Positions 7,741-17,165 of a DNA stretch of 53,236 nucleotides are shown piece by piece (within the stretch, counting starts at the first letter, position 1; each line of letters begins with the position of its first letter). Position numbers and translations under genes: made by a program. Under the pieces are notes generated by a model that saw only the letters and a list, made by a program, of their open reading frames with translations, had not been told where the DNA came from and did no database searches. The stretch comes from Flavobacteriaceae bacterium Ga0077528 (lineage in GTDB: Bacteria > Bacteroidota > Bacteroidia > Flavobacteriales > Flavobacteriaceae): the NCBI GenBank assembly GCA_001464475.1, contig LNDX01000015.1, forward strand, positions 1 through 53,236, written 5' to 3'.

Positions 7741-8767
7741 ATGGATATTTTTTATCATTACGCTACTAAGTCAATTAAAAATTGAAGCGCAAATTTCAGA
7801 TTTTAAAAATGTAAATTTTAAAAATGCTGATGAAATTGCCTATGCTTATAAAGGTAATGATTTATCCAATTTACCACAACTTGCTCATAACCTTACAAAT
7901 AATTTGTCTACGGATGTTGAAAAATTTAGAGCAATATACACTTGGGTTAGCACCAATATCGAAGGTGATTACTATAGTTTTATAAAAAATAAAACCAAAA
8001 GGAATAAACACCAAAATGATAGTTTGGAACTTAATAAATGGAACAAATTGTATAGTAATCAAGTTTTTAAAAAGCTCGCAAAAGAAAAAAAAACAATTTG
8101 CACAGGTTATGCCTATCTAATTAAAAGCTTAGCCAATTTTGCAAATATTAATTGTGAAATTATTGACGGTTTTGGTCGAAATGAGAGTTCGATTGACTCC
8201 AATTTAAAATTCCCTAATCATTCTTGGAACGCCGTACAACTTAATAATAAATGGTACTTGTGTGATGCAACTTGGTCTAGTGGTGCATATAATTTAAATA
8301 CTTTTACTTTTGAATTTGATTATAATGATGGGTATTTTTTAGCTGACCCAGAATTGTTTGCAAAAGATCATTTTCCTAATGAAGACAAATGGTTATTAAA
8401 AGATGAAAAAACAAATTTATCGGAGTTTTTGAAAGCACCAGTAGTATATGATTATGCGTTTAAATATGCTGTTTTTCCTATCGAACCTTCTCTTATGTAT
8501 TTAGAAATCGAAAAAAATAAAGAAGCTACATTTCTTCTTAAAGATTTAAAAGGAATTGATATAAGCACCATTTTTCTACAAATTAATTATGGAAGTCGAA
8601 TTGAATACATCAAACCAACAATAGAACGTTTGGAAAATAGTACCATAAAAATAAAATATACTTTTTCCAAACTTGGCTTCTATGATGTCCATATCAATTT
8701 AGGAACTCATTCAATCTGTACCTATGTAGTGAAAGTAAAAAAGGAAAAATTCAAATCCGTTTTGTGA
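7733..8767 (+). CDS. Secreted transglutaminase-like cysteine peptidase
   Basis: A protein of 344 residues with a signal peptide (about residues 1-20). The transglutaminase-like core has the full catalytic triad in the expected contexts: Cys123 in TICTGYA, His163 in NHSWNAV and Asp178 in CDATWSSG. Proteins with this core hydrolyse or cross-link amide bonds; the substrate cannot be told. The C-terminal part looks like a beta-sandwich. Oddly, the last codons and the TGA stop lie inside the terminator hairpin at 8748-8788, the stop falling in its loop, so the tail FKSVL is encoded by repeat sequence. Start overlap with the preceding gene indicates an operon. Confidence 0.85.
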   Translation: MNKWIFFIITLLSQLKIEAQISDFKNVNFKNADEIAYAYKGNDLSNLPQLAHNLTNNLSTDVEKFRAIYTWVSTNIEGDYYSFIKNKTKRNKHQNDSLELNKWNKLYSNQVFKKLAKEKKTICTGYAYLIKSLANFANINCEIIDGFGRNESSIDSNLKFPNHSWNAVQLNNKWYLCDATWSSGAYNLNTFTFEFDYNDGYFLADPELFAKDHFPNEDKWLLKDEKTNLSEFLKAPVVYDYAFKYAVFPIEPSLMYLEIEKNKEATFLLKDLKGIDISTIFLQINYGSRIEYIKPTIERLENSTIKIKYTFSKLGFYDVHINLGTHSICTYVVKVKKEKFKSVL

Positions 8768-8788
8768 AAGCAAAGCGGATTTTTTTTT
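8748..8788 (+). terminator. Terminator; right copy of the 41-bp perfect direct repeat
   Basis: Base for base the same as 6673-6713, including the T9 tail. Here the 5' arm is coding and the stop codon of the transglutaminase gene falls in the loop. Confidence 0.9.
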
Positions 8789-8854
8789 CACAAAATATTA
8801 GCATTTGTAAAAAAAATTGACACAGCAATATTAGTTACTTTTACAAGAAAAAAA

Positions 8855-10639
8855 ATGGCGCGATTTCAAGAAAACGACCTTCCAAAAGCCAAACTCAACG
8901 CAAGTACATTAAGTAAAGCTCTTTTAATATTCAAATATGCTGATAATCACAAATGGAAATTCTATTTGGGATTGTTTTTCCTTTTACTAACAGGTGGAAC
9001 AGCATTAGCATTTCCAAAACTTATGGGAATTTTGATTGATTGTGTGAAAAATAATGATTTATCAAAAGCCAATTCGATAGCTTTAGGATTAGTCGGAATA
9101 TTATTTCTACAATCTTTTTTCTCCTTTTTTAGAATCTCATTATTTGTAAATTACACCGAAAATACATTGGCAAATTTACGATTGGCTCTTTATAGTAATT
9201 TGATAAAATTGCCTATGCCATTCTTTACTCAAAAAAGCGCAGGCGAATTAAACAGTAGAATTAGTACTGACATCAATCAGATTTCTGACACTTTGGCAAC
9301 CACAATTGCTGAGTTTTTAAGACAATTTATTCTAATTATCGGAAGTTTTATTTTATTGGCAAGCATCAATTTAAAATTAACTTTAATGATGATTTCGATT
9401 GTTCCTTTAGTTGCTGTTGCTGCTGTTATTTTTGGTAGGTTCATCAGAAAATATTCTAAAAACTTACAAGATCAAGTTGCCGATAGTCAAAATATTGTGG
9501 TAGAATCTTTACAAGCAATTACAGTTGTAAAAGCTTTTGCTAACGAATGGTATGAAATTGCACGCTACAAAAACAAGATTTCAGAAGTAGTCAAAGTAGC
9601 CATCAAAGGAGGGAATTATCGCGGCTATTTTGCTTCATTCATCATCTTTTGCCTATTCGGAACCATTGTTGCCGTAGTTTGGTATGGAGTTACCTTGAGT
9701 ATTAAAGGAGAAATGACCGTTGGTGATTTAATTTCCTTCGTATTATATTCTACTTATGTTGGTGCCTCTTCTGGCGGAATTGCCGAATTGTACACTCAAA
9801 TTCAAAAAGCCGTTGGAGCAACCGAACGTGTTTTTGAATTATTAGAAGAAACTCCTGAGAAAATAAACTCCAATCAAAATCAATCCACTGAAAAAATAAA
9901 AGGAAATGTTTCCTTTCAAAATGTACAATTTAGTTATCCATCACGACCAGAAATTCAAGTGTTGAAAGATGTAAATTTTACTGCAAACTATGGCCAGAAA
10001 ATTGCAATTGTTGGTCCGAGTGGTGCCGGAAAATCAACAATATCTTCACTCCTATTGCGTTTTTATGATATTGATGCTGGACAAATTTTAATTGACAACA
10101 AGAATATCTACGATTATGATTTAGAAAATCTTCGTGGCAATATGAGTATAGTTCCACAAGATGTGATTTTATTTGGCGGAAGCATTCGCGAAAACATCGC
10201 TTACGGAAAACCAAATGCCACCGAAGAAGAAATTATGATTGCTGCCAAACAAGCCAACGCCTTAGATTTCGTAAACGGATTTCCAGAAAAATTCGATACT
10301 TTGGTTGGAGAACGCGGTATAAAACTTTCTGGTGGACAAAGTCAACGCATAGCAATAGCTAGAGCTTTATTGAAAAATCCAAGTATATTAATTTTGGACG
10401 AAGCTACCTCTTCACTAGACAGTGAAAGTGAAAAATTAGTACAAGAAGCTTTAGAAAATTTAATGGAAGGCAGAACGAGTATTATAATTGCACACAGACT
10501 TTCAACAATAAGAAGTGCCGATGCAATATTAGTTTTAAATGATGGAAAAATAGCTGAAAAAGGAACGCACAAAGAACTACTCGAAATTGAAAATGGTATT
10601 TATAAGAATTTGAGTAATTTGCAGTTTAGTGAGTATTAG
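8855..10639 (+). CDS. ABC transporter, fused permease and ATP-binding protein (MsbA-like half exporter)
   Basis: A half-transporter of 594 residues that would work as a dimer exporting lipid-like or hydrophobic compounds through the inner membrane. An ABC_membrane domain with six hydrophobic segments occupies about residues 30-320. The nucleotide-binding domain starts near 345, with Walker A GPSGAGKST (about 387-395), signature LSGGQSQR (about 491), Walker B ILILDEA (about 512) and the switch His in AHRLSTI. The usual length and all motifs indicate an active protein. The specific substrate is not shown. It is convergent with proline dehydrogenase, with a shared inverted repeat between them. 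Confidence 0.95.
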   Translation: MARFQENDLPKAKLNASTLSKALLIFKYADNHKWKFYLGLFFLLLTGGTALAFPKLMGILIDCVKNNDLSKANSIALGLVGILFLQSFFSFFRISLFVNYTENTLANLRLALYSNLIKLPMPFFTQKSAGELNSRISTDINQISDTLATTIAEFLRQFILIIGSFILLASINLKLTLMMISIVPLVAVAAVIFGRFIRKYSKNLQDQVADSQNIVVESLQAITVVKAFANEWYEIARYKNKISEVVKVAIKGGNYRGYFASFIIFCLFGTIVAVVWYGVTLSIKGEMTVGDLISFVLYSTYVGASSGGIAELYTQIQKAVGATERVFELLEETPEKINSNQNQSTEKIKGNVSFQNVQFSYPSRPEIQVLKDVNFTANYGQKIAIVGPSGAGKSTISSLLLRFYDIDAGQILIDNKNIYDYDLENLRGNMSIVPQDVILFGGSIRENIAYGKPNATEEEIMIAAKQANALDFVNGFPEKFDTLVGERGIKLSGGQSQRIAIARALLKNPSILILDEATSSLDSESEKLVQEALENLMEGRTSIIIAHRLSTIRSADAILVLNDGKIAEKGTHKELLEIENGIYKNLSNLQFSEY

Positions 10640-10646
10640 TAATAGT

Positions 10647-10697
10647 TAGTGATTAGTAAATAGTGAAGAGTAATTAGTCTCGATTTACTAATCACTA
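10647..10697. terminator. Inverted repeat between convergent genes, possible bidirectional terminator
   Basis: TAGTGATTAGTAAA (10647-10660) pairs exactly with TTTACTAATCACTA (10684-10697) around a 23-base loop. It lies between the stops of the ABC transporter and the proline dehydrogenase. The T runs are weak, so termination is likely but not certain. Confidence 0.5.
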
Positions 10698-10708
10698 TTT
10701 ACTAATGA

Positions 10709-11878
10709 CTATTTACTTTTTCTTCTATCTCTTTCCGCTTTCAATAAATTCAATTCTCGACTAGTTTGTCCGGCAACAGAAGTATTTTCTTCGGCACGAC
10801 GAATTAGATAAGGCATCACATCACGAACTGGTCCAAATGGTAAATATTTTGCAACATTGTATCCGTGTGAAGCTAAGTTATAACTGATGTTATCACTCAT
10901 TCCGTAAAGTTGTCCAAACCAAATTCTTTGATCTTTAATTTCAATATTGTTTGCTTTCAACATTTCCATCAATTTATAAGAGCTTTCTTCATTGTGCGTT
11001 CCAGCGAAGATTGCCATTTTATCGATGTGTTTCATCATGTAATCAACAGCAACATTATAGTTATCATCCGTTGCTTGTTTAGAAGCGCAAATTGGAGTTG
11101 GATAACCATTTTCTTCGGCACGTTTGTGCTCTTTTTCCATGTAAGCACCACGAACTAACTTCATTCCGATATAAAATCCGTCAGCTTTTGCTCTTTCGTG
11201 CAATGCTTTTAGATAATCCATTCTGTCCCAACGGTACATTTGTAAAGTATTGAAAACAATCACTTTTTCTTTGTTGTACTTGCGCATCATGTCTTCTACC
11301 AAATCATCTGCTGCATCTTGCATCCAACTCTCTTCAGCATCAATTAATAAGGCAACATCTTTACTATGAGCTGTTTTACATATAATTTCAAAACGTTCTT
11401 TAACTTTGTCCCATTCTGCTTGCTCTTCTGCCGAAAGTGGTTGCTTCTCTCCTACTTTTGTATATAAATCTAAACGACCTAAACCTGTTGGTTTAAAAAC
11501 CGCAAACGGAATCGCCTGACGTTCTTTGGCAAACTCAACTGTTTTTAGAGTCATTTCTAAAGCCGCATCAAATTGAGTTTCTTCTTCTTTACCTTCTACT
11601 GAATAATCCAAAACCGATGAAACACCTTTGGTATACATTTTATCAACAACTGAAAGACAATCTATTTCATTTACACCACCACAAAAATGATCGAAAACAG
11701 TGGCACGAATTAATCCGTCAACTGGTAAATGTGCTTTTAAAGCAAAGTTGGTAACTGCAGTTCCAATTCTAACCAATGGTTCATTGGCAATCATTTTGAA
11801 AAGGAAATAAGCTCTGTCTAATTCAGTATCACTTTTTAATGAGAAAGCAACTTCAGTATTGTTGAAAATTTTGTCCAT
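10709..11878 (-). CDS. Proline dehydrogenase
   Basis: FAD-dependent oxidation of L-proline to pyrroline-5-carboxylate, the first step of proline catabolism. The 389-residue monofunctional protein has the PRODH barrel with LLIDAEESW near residue 183, GMKLVRGAYMEKE near 235-247 and the C-terminal substrate/FAD segment YLPFGPVRDVMPYLIRRAEEN near 345-365. No P5C dehydrogenase domain is fused and none is in the window. A perfect TATATTTG -7 box lies 20 bases upstream of the ATG, so it probably has its own promoter although it follows the photolyase genes. Confidence 0.95.
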   Translation of the reverse strand: MDKIFNNTEVAFSLKSDTELDRAYFLFKMIANEPLVRIGTAVTNFALKAHLPVDGLIRATVFDHFCGGVNEIDCLSVVDKMYTKGVSSVLDYSVEGKEEETQFDAALEMTLKTVEFAKERQAIPFAVFKPTGLGRLDLYTKVGEKQPLSAEEQAEWDKVKERFEIICKTAHSKDVALLIDAEESWMQDAADDLVEDMMRKYNKEKVIVFNTLQMYRWDRMDYLKALHERAKADGFYIGMKLVRGAYMEKEHKRAEENGYPTPICASKQATDDNYNVAVDYMMKHIDKMAIFAGTHNEESSYKLMEMLKANNIEIKDQRIWFGQLYGMSDNISYNLASHGYNVAKYLPFGPVRDVMPYLIRRAEENTSVAGQTSRELNLLKAERDRRKSK

Positions 11879-11897
11879 CGAAATTTTATTAATTATG

Positions 11898-11905
11898 CAA
11901 ATATA
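11898..11905 (-). promoter_or_regulatory. -7 box TATATTTG of proline dehydrogenase
   Basis: A perfect TAnnTTTG match on the minus strand, 20 bases before the start codon. It sits in the 48-base gap after the Cry-DASH gene. Confidence 0.5.
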
Positions 11906-11926
11906 AATAGAGTTTTAGAATTAATT

Positions 11927-13219
11927 TTATGATTTTAACCACAAATTCCTATACTTTTTATCTTTATCATAATCGGAGGCCTGTTTTTCAATATTAAAAT
12001 AACGATTTCCTCTTGGATCATTTCCTACTCCAGCCAAATAAGCCCAATTACCCCAATTGCTACAAACATCATAATCAATTAGTTGCTGTTCAAAATACGC
12101 TGCTCCATAACGCCAATCGAGTTTTAAATCATTACATAAATAACTAGCCACATTTTGACGTCCACGATTGCTCATGAAACCTGTTAACTTTAATTCAATC
12201 ATATTAGCGTCTACAAAATCGACACCTGTTTCGCCATCAATCCATTCTTGGAGTTGACTTGTGTTATGTTTGTTTACAGGTATTCCTTTACTTTGAATTC
12301 CGGCTTGTTGAAAGAATTTGGCATTGTATTTTTTCATCATAAATCTAAAATAATCGCGCCATAACAACTCAAAAACCAACCAATAAGTCGATTCATTTGC
12401 TCCAAATTGCTTTTCGTATTTTTTCAATTCATCATGGATAAATCTAGGCGAAATACAACCCAAAGCCAACCAAGCCGAAAACTTTGAAGAATAATCGGCG
12501 CCAACCAAGCCGTTTCGAGTTTCTTTATATTCTGAAATGCACTTAGTTTCGAAAAAATAGTGATTTAGTCTAGCTATTGCTTCTGTTTCACCACCTTTAA
12601 ATGGTAAAACTGCTCTTGAATCTATTGGCTGAAAATCCAAACCTAATTCTTCTAATGTTGGTAATTTTAAAGATTCTATTTCAGGAGATTTTAACTCTTT
12701 TGGTTCTTCAAATGATACTCTGATAAAAGAATCTTTCTCTGTTTTCTTTCTGAAATTGGTAAACACATCTGGAATATCTTTTATTGAAAACGGCAAATCT
12801 TCAGCATGATATAAAGTGCTTGTGCTAAATGTTTTAAGCTCACATTTCAATTTGAATAATTCCTCTTGGACTCTAGCTTCTTTCTGCTTTTCTTCATAAG
12901 AAACTTCACGTTTTGCAAAAACTTTTGATACTTTGTATTCTTGTACAATTTTCGGAATTTCAACTTCTGGTTTTCCTTTTAAAATCAATAATCCTGAACC
13001 AATTGATCTTAAGTTTTTATCCAAATCAATTATGGATTCTAATAAAAATTGCGCTCTAAAATTTCCAGTTTTCTTGAAACCAAATTCTGTAGTTTCAAAT
13101 TGAGAGTCATCAAAACAATATACTGGAATAATTTCATCACTTTGTGAAATAGCTTTGATAAGTGTTTCATTATCATGTAATCGTAAATCTGTTTTAAACC
13201 AAACTATACTCCTTCTCAT
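11927..13219 (-). CDS. cry: Cryptochrome DASH
   Basis: A blue-light flavoprotein of the photolyase superfamily; Cry-DASH proteins repair cyclobutane dimers in single-stranded or looped DNA and may also signal. The 430 residues comprise an alpha/beta antenna domain (about 1-130) and a helical FAD domain (about 220-420). Diagnostic C-terminal elements are TGFMSNRGRQNVASYL, LDWRYGAAYFE, YDVCSNWGNW and GVGNDPRGNRYFN, all characteristic of the DASH class and unlike ordinary CPD photolyases. The FAD-contacting Asn (SNWGNW) is present. It is the last of the photoreactivation genes on this strand, 78 bases after the FeS photolyase gene; that gap has AAACTCTTAAAC-type repeats. Confidence 0.93.
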   Translation of the reverse strand: MRRSIVWFKTDLRLHDNETLIKAISQSDEIIPVYCFDDSQFETTEFGFKKTGNFRAQFLLESIIDLDKNLRSIGSGLLILKGKPEVEIPKIVQEYKVSKVFAKREVSYEEKQKEARVQEELFKLKCELKTFSTSTLYHAEDLPFSIKDIPDVFTNFRKKTEKDSFIRVSFEEPKELKSPEIESLKLPTLEELGLDFQPIDSRAVLPFKGGETEAIARLNHYFFETKCISEYKETRNGLVGADYSSKFSAWLALGCISPRFIHDELKKYEKQFGANESTYWLVFELLWRDYFRFMMKKYNAKFFQQAGIQSKGIPVNKHNTSQLQEWIDGETGVDFVDANMIELKLTGFMSNRGRQNVASYLCNDLKLDWRYGAAYFEQQLIDYDVCSNWGNWAYLAGVGNDPRGNRYFNIEKQASDYDKDKKYRNLWLKS

Positions 13220-13297
13220 TTTTTTTTATTTTATTATTTTAGTTTAATGTTACAGGTTTTCAAACTTTTAAACTCTTAAACATTTAAACTCTTAAAC

Positions 13298-14833
13298 TTA
13301 TAGTTCATTTATATTTTTCAAATAATAATCCGCTTGTTCTAATAACGCTGTTTTGTCATCGGGTTTCATTTTTCGCCAAACGTTGTACATCATTCCGATT
13401 CGTGGATTTTTCCCTAATTTATCTTCATTTCTGTCATAAAAATTCCAATACAAACTATTGAATGGACAAGCTTTTTCTCCAGTCTTTAGTGCTTTTTTGT
13501 AAAAACAACTACCGCAATAATGACTCATTTTATCAATATAACTGGCAGAACTTACATAAGGTTTTGTACCTACAATTCCGCCATCAGCAAACTGACTCAT
13601 GCCACGAGTATTAGTAATTTCAACCCATTCGAAGGCATCGATGTAAATTCCGAGATACCATATATCGACTTCGTCTGGATGAATTCCTGCTAAAAGTGCA
13701 AAATTTCCTGTAATCATTAAGCGTTGAATGTGATGAGCATACGCATAATTTAAAGATTGATTTATAGCATCTTTCATGCAGTTCATTTTGGTTTTTCCGG
13801 TCCAAAACCAATTGGGTAATTTTTCTTGATTGTTAAAGAAATTCATTGTGGCAAATTCGGGCATTTTGTTCCAATAAATTCCTCTCATGTATTCGCGCCA
13901 ACCAATTATTTGACGGACAAAACCCTCTAATTGATTGAATTCTATTTCATTTGGACGTTTTTGCCATTCTTCAATACATCTATCGATAACTTCTTTTGGT
14001 GAAATCATTTTAATGTTCATCGAAAATGAAATTCTAGAATGATATAATGACCATTCGTTTGGAGTCATTGCATCTTGATAACTTCCAAATAATTGCAAAC
14101 ATTCTTCTGCAAAAAAATCTAATAATTGTAATGATTGTTCTCTGTTTATTGGCCAAACAAAGTTTTTATCATCAATTGTCCCAATGGTTTTGACATCTGT
14201 TTTTGAAATCTCATTATAAATTTCAGAAACATCATTATTGAAAACTAAAGGAGTAATTGGCTTGTGATTTTTTGGTAATTTCTTTCTATTTTCACCATCA
14301 TAATTCCATTGACCAGTGAGCGGTTTATCGCCTTCAATCATGACATTGTGCTTTTTTCTCATAGCACGATAAAAGCTTTCCATTAAATAGATTTTCTTGC
14401 CTTCAAAGAAATCTCCGAGTTCATTTCGAGTAGTAAAGAAATGTTCCGAATCAACTGCAGTACTAGAAATTGAAATAGATTTACATAGATTTTTCAAATC
14501 CAAATCAACGCGATATTCATCTGGTAATTGGTATTCAAAATGAGTGAAATTATGCTCAGAAATTAAGCTTTGAATATTTTTTTCAAAGGATTGTAAGTTA
14601 TTATTATCATTTAAATGAATATAGATAACTTTATGATTGTTATCTAGTAAAACATTTTTAAAATTTTGCATTACGGAAAATATTCCAACTACTTTTTGAA
14701 TATGATGCTTAGCATAATCGGTTTCGGAACGAATTTCCATCATCACATAAGTAACCGATTCATCGACGGTTTTAAACCAAGAATGATTACTATTTAATTG
14801 ATCTCCGAGAATTAATCGTAAGGTTTTTGGCAT
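13298..14833 (-). CDS. Iron-sulfur bacterial cryptochrome/photolyase (FeS-BCP, PhrB-type)
   Basis: A 511-residue member of the prokaryotic (6-4) photolyase class. It opens with LRLILGDQLN, the N-terminal signature of this class. Four cysteines at C352, C440, C443 and C456 have the same mutual spacing as the 4Fe-4S ligands reported for Agrobacterium PhrB (350, 438, 441, 454). The segment YCGSCFYKK carries two of them. The FAD region includes AYAHHIQRLMITGNFALLAG and the DIWYLGIYIDAFEWVE stretch. Expected function: light-driven reversal of (6-4) photoproducts, with a DMRL-type antenna in relatives. It follows the DUF2256 gene after 65 bases. Confidence 0.93.
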   Translation of the reverse strand: MPKTLRLILGDQLNSNHSWFKTVDESVTYVMMEIRSETDYAKHHIQKVVGIFSVMQNFKNVLLDNNHKVIYIHLNDNNNLQSFEKNIQSLISEHNFTHFEYQLPDEYRVDLDLKNLCKSISISSTAVDSEHFFTTRNELGDFFEGKKIYLMESFYRAMRKKHNVMIEGDKPLTGQWNYDGENRKKLPKNHKPITPLVFNNDVSEIYNEISKTDVKTIGTIDDKNFVWPINREQSLQLLDFFAEECLQLFGSYQDAMTPNEWSLYHSRISFSMNIKMISPKEVIDRCIEEWQKRPNEIEFNQLEGFVRQIIGWREYMRGIYWNKMPEFATMNFFNNQEKLPNWFWTGKTKMNCMKDAINQSLNYAYAHHIQRLMITGNFALLAGIHPDEVDIWYLGIYIDAFEWVEITNTRGMSQFADGGIVGTKPYVSSASYIDKMSHYCGSCFYKKALKTGEKACPFNSLYWNFYDRNEDKLGKNPRIGMMYNVWRKMKPDDKTALLEQADYYLKNINEL

Positions 14834-14898
14834 TTTTTATTTTTAAACCATTTAGGTATTAAGTTTAATTAAGCTATTCGCTAATTACTATTCACTAA

Positions 14899-15036
14899 TC
14901 ACTTTTTTCCTCTACACTTATCACTACAATACTTTACTTCGTCCCAAACTTTTTCCCACTTTTTGCGCCAAGTGAATGGTTTTTGGCAAACAATACATGT
15001 TTTACTTGGAAGGTTTTGCTTTTTTACTCCTCGCAT
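14899..15036 (-). CDS. DUF2256 small zinc-ribbon-like protein
   Basis: A 45-residue gene that is easily missed. It carries C14 and C17 (CIVC), then [17 protein letters not shown], then C37 and C41 (CSDKC), the complete DUF2256 pattern and a likely zinc site. Its ATG lies 35 bases inside the 3' end of the upstream photolyase gene in another frame. DUF2256 is, from general knowledge, often found beside photolyase/cryptochrome genes; its role is unknown. The match of motif, length and position makes the call strong. Confidence 0.88.
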   Translation of the reverse strand: MRGVKKQNLPSKTCIVCQKPFTWRKKWEKVWDEVKYCSDKCRGKK

Positions 15037-16510
15037 TTTTAGGTTTATTTGGGTTACTAACGTGCTTTTTTAAAATTCTTTTTCCTTCTTCTTTGACAGC
15101 ATCATTCTTACGGAAACTCCAAACGATATCACTAGCTTTTTTTCGAGTTTCATCAATATCCACAATAGGAAATGGATAATCTTTTCCGATTTCGCAATTG
15201 TAAAATTGTTGTTCTATTGTGTTTAATTTCCATGGCTCGTGAATCAATTCTACAGGAACTTCAGCCAATTCTGGAATCCATTTTTTGATGAAAATACCAT
15301 CTGAATCGTGCTCTTCAGAGTTTTTAATTGGATTGTAAATTCTAATTGTATTTATTCCTGTTGTTCCCGATTGCATCTGAATTTGTGGATAATGAATTCC
15401 TGGTTCGTAGTCCAAAAATTGTCTAGCCAAAAAATGCAATTCGCGCCAATCTTGCCATAAATTGAAAGTAAAAAACGAAACCACCATGGCTCGCATTCTA
15501 AAGTTTATATAACCAGTTTGAACCAAACATCGCATGCAAGCATCTACGATTGGAACTCCAGTTTTTCCTTCTTGCCACGCTTTTATGTAAGTTTCATTCT
15601 TAGGTTTTATTAAAGAATCGTAAGCTCGATTTGCATTTTCAAATTCCATTCGGCATTCGTCTTCAAATTTTTGCATAAAATGGCAATGCCAATGCAATCT
15701 TGAAACAAAATTCAACATCGCTCTTTTGTTTTTGGATGCTTCATAATGCTGATTGGTGTATTGGTAAACCATTCGCATACTGATGTTTCCATAAGTCAAA
15801 TAAGGTGACAATCGGCTACAACCTGTTCGACTTAAATTGGGTTTGGAAATATGTTTACTATAATTCACATGACGTTCTTTAACAAAACTATCTAAATAAC
15901 GCCAAGCCCAATATTCACCGCCTTGTTGAAAGTTTTTATTTCGTGTTGTGATTGCTGTTGGAAGTTCATTTCCTTTTGAATTTTGATACAAATTAGCCTC
16001 CAAATTTTCGAATTGAAACGAATTCAAATCAATCATTTTGGGTTCTGCTCGCATAACTTGTTCCCAACGTTTATCCCAATTGCTTCTAGATTTTAACTTG
16101 CGAATTACACCGTGCATTTGCGATTGTTTCCAAGTAATTTGATTTTCATCAAAAAATGTCTGCATAGCGATATCTCTATCGAAAGTGATTTTATTTCCAA
16201 TTTCTTGATGTGAAAAAACAGTTTTTATATCATAAATTTTATTCAATTCATTAAAAACTGATTGTACTTCACTATGAAAAATATAAATACTTGTAGCAAT
16301 AGAATTTAATTTGACTTGCATTTCCTGCAACGATTCGTGTATAAACCGCCAATGACGAACATCAGAATCGTCATAATTCATTACTGATGGTTCAAAGAAA
16401 TAAATTAATAAAACCGGAAGTTCTTCTTGTTGAGCCAAATAAAGTGGTTCGTGATCTGTAAAACGTAAATCACGTTTGAACCAAACAATATTTATAGCTT
16501 TTTTATTCAA
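15002..16510 (-). CDS. Photolyase/cryptochrome family protein with non-canonical FAD motif
   Basis: A 502-residue flavoprotein: photolyase antenna domain at about 8-165 ([17 protein letters not shown]), helical FAD domain at about 200-430. Family landmarks include [57 protein letters not shown] and [25 protein letters not shown]. The NNGGWQW segment that normally holds the FAD-N5-contacting Asn is replaced by [14 protein letters not shown]. It may still be a DNA photolyase of a divergent subclass or a photoreceptor. The C-terminus is Lys-rich. The start is 3 bases after the flavin reductase stop, so the two are co-transcribed. Confidence 0.9.
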   Translation of the reverse strand: MNKKAINIVWFKRDLRFTDHEPLYLAQQEELPVLLIYFFEPSVMNYDDSDVRHWRFIHESLQEMQVKLNSIATSIYIFHSEVQSVFNELNKIYDIKTVFSHQEIGNKITFDRDIAMQTFFDENQITWKQSQMHGVIRKLKSRSNWDKRWEQVMRAEPKMIDLNSFQFENLEANLYQNSKGNELPTAITTRNKNFQQGGEYWAWRYLDSFVKERHVNYSKHISKPNLSRTGCSRLSPYLTYGNISMRMVYQYTNQHYEASKNKRAMLNFVSRLHWHCHFMQKFEDECRMEFENANRAYDSLIKPKNETYIKAWQEGKTGVPIVDACMRCLVQTGYINFRMRAMVVSFFTFNLWQDWRELHFLARQFLDYEPGIHYPQIQMQSGTTGINTIRIYNPIKNSEEHDSDGIFIKKWIPELAEVPVELIHEPWKLNTIEQQFYNCEIGKDYPFPIVDIDETRKKASDIVWSFRKNDAVKEEGKRILKKHVSNPNKPKNARSKKAKPSK

Positions 16511-16513
16511 TTT

Positions 16514-17155
16514 TTAGAGTAATGAGGTAATTTCTTTATCAGGTTTTGCGTAGCTTAATCGGTCTAATTGTATGGTTTTATGATAACTATCTAAACCCGA
16601 ACAGGTGATAGTATTGGCTTTTTCTAAATCAATAAAACCATCATCAAGTAAGCAATTTTCTGGAATATAAATTTGAGTGATTTCTCCTATAATCATAGTG
16701 GTGCTATTTATAGAAATATCGATTTTTTCTTTAAATTCTACTCCTAATTGAATGTGACTTTCTGCTACAAATGGCGCGAAAAAATCATTTTTATATTCTG
16801 ATTTTAAACCAGTTACATCAAATTCAGAAATTCCTTTATCGTATCTAGCCGAAGTTTGATGTGCTTGCTTATATATGGATTCATTAATATGATTGACTGT
16901 AAAAAATCCTGTATCCAAAATATTTCGCATCGTATCACGTTCTGGTGGACTTGGACGAAAAATCAATCCAATTAATGGTGGATTGGCTCCAATATGAAAA
17001 AATGAACTAAAAATAGCTAGATTCTCGTTTCCATTTTCATCGGAAGTTCCAACTAAACTAACACTCTTAAAACCTCCTAAACTATTTATTAGATGAACTC
17101 TTTTTTGTTTTTCAAGCTCTTCTATTTGATTTTTATTAATAAACGTTTTTACCAT
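16514..17155 (-). CDS. Flavin reductase-like domain protein
   Basis: An FMN-binding split-barrel protein of 213 residues, related to flavin reductases and FMN-dependent oxidoreductases (SVSLVGTSDENGNENLAIFSSF, NPPLIGLIFRPSPPERDTMRNI, GFFTVNHI). I chose the ATG at 17155 because a start at 17194 would run 29 bases into the upstream gene and adds no conserved residues. It lies 3 bases before the photolyase gene, so it may supply reduced flavin or maintain flavin state for the photolyases; that is inference from the operon. Confidence 0.88.
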   Translation of the reverse strand: MVKTFINKNQIEELEKQKRVHLINSLGGFKSVSLVGTSDENGNENLAIFSSFFHIGANPPLIGLIFRPSPPERDTMRNILDTGFFTVNHINESIYKQAHQTSARYDKGISEFDVTGLKSEYKNDFFAPFVAESHIQLGVEFKEKIDISINSTTMIIGEITQIYIPENCLLDDGFIDLEKANTITCSGLDSYHKTIQLDRLSYAKPDKEITSLL

Positions 17156-17165
17156 TTTTAAATTT

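Noticed and set aside
13620..13811. Short minus-strand ORF within the FeS photolyase gene
   Set aside because: Same-strand alternative frame of a clearly coding gene, no family match.
14976..15179. Plus-strand ORF opposite DUF2256 and the photolyase 3' end
   Set aside because: Phe/Leu-rich antisense reading of the Lys-rich photolyase C-terminus.
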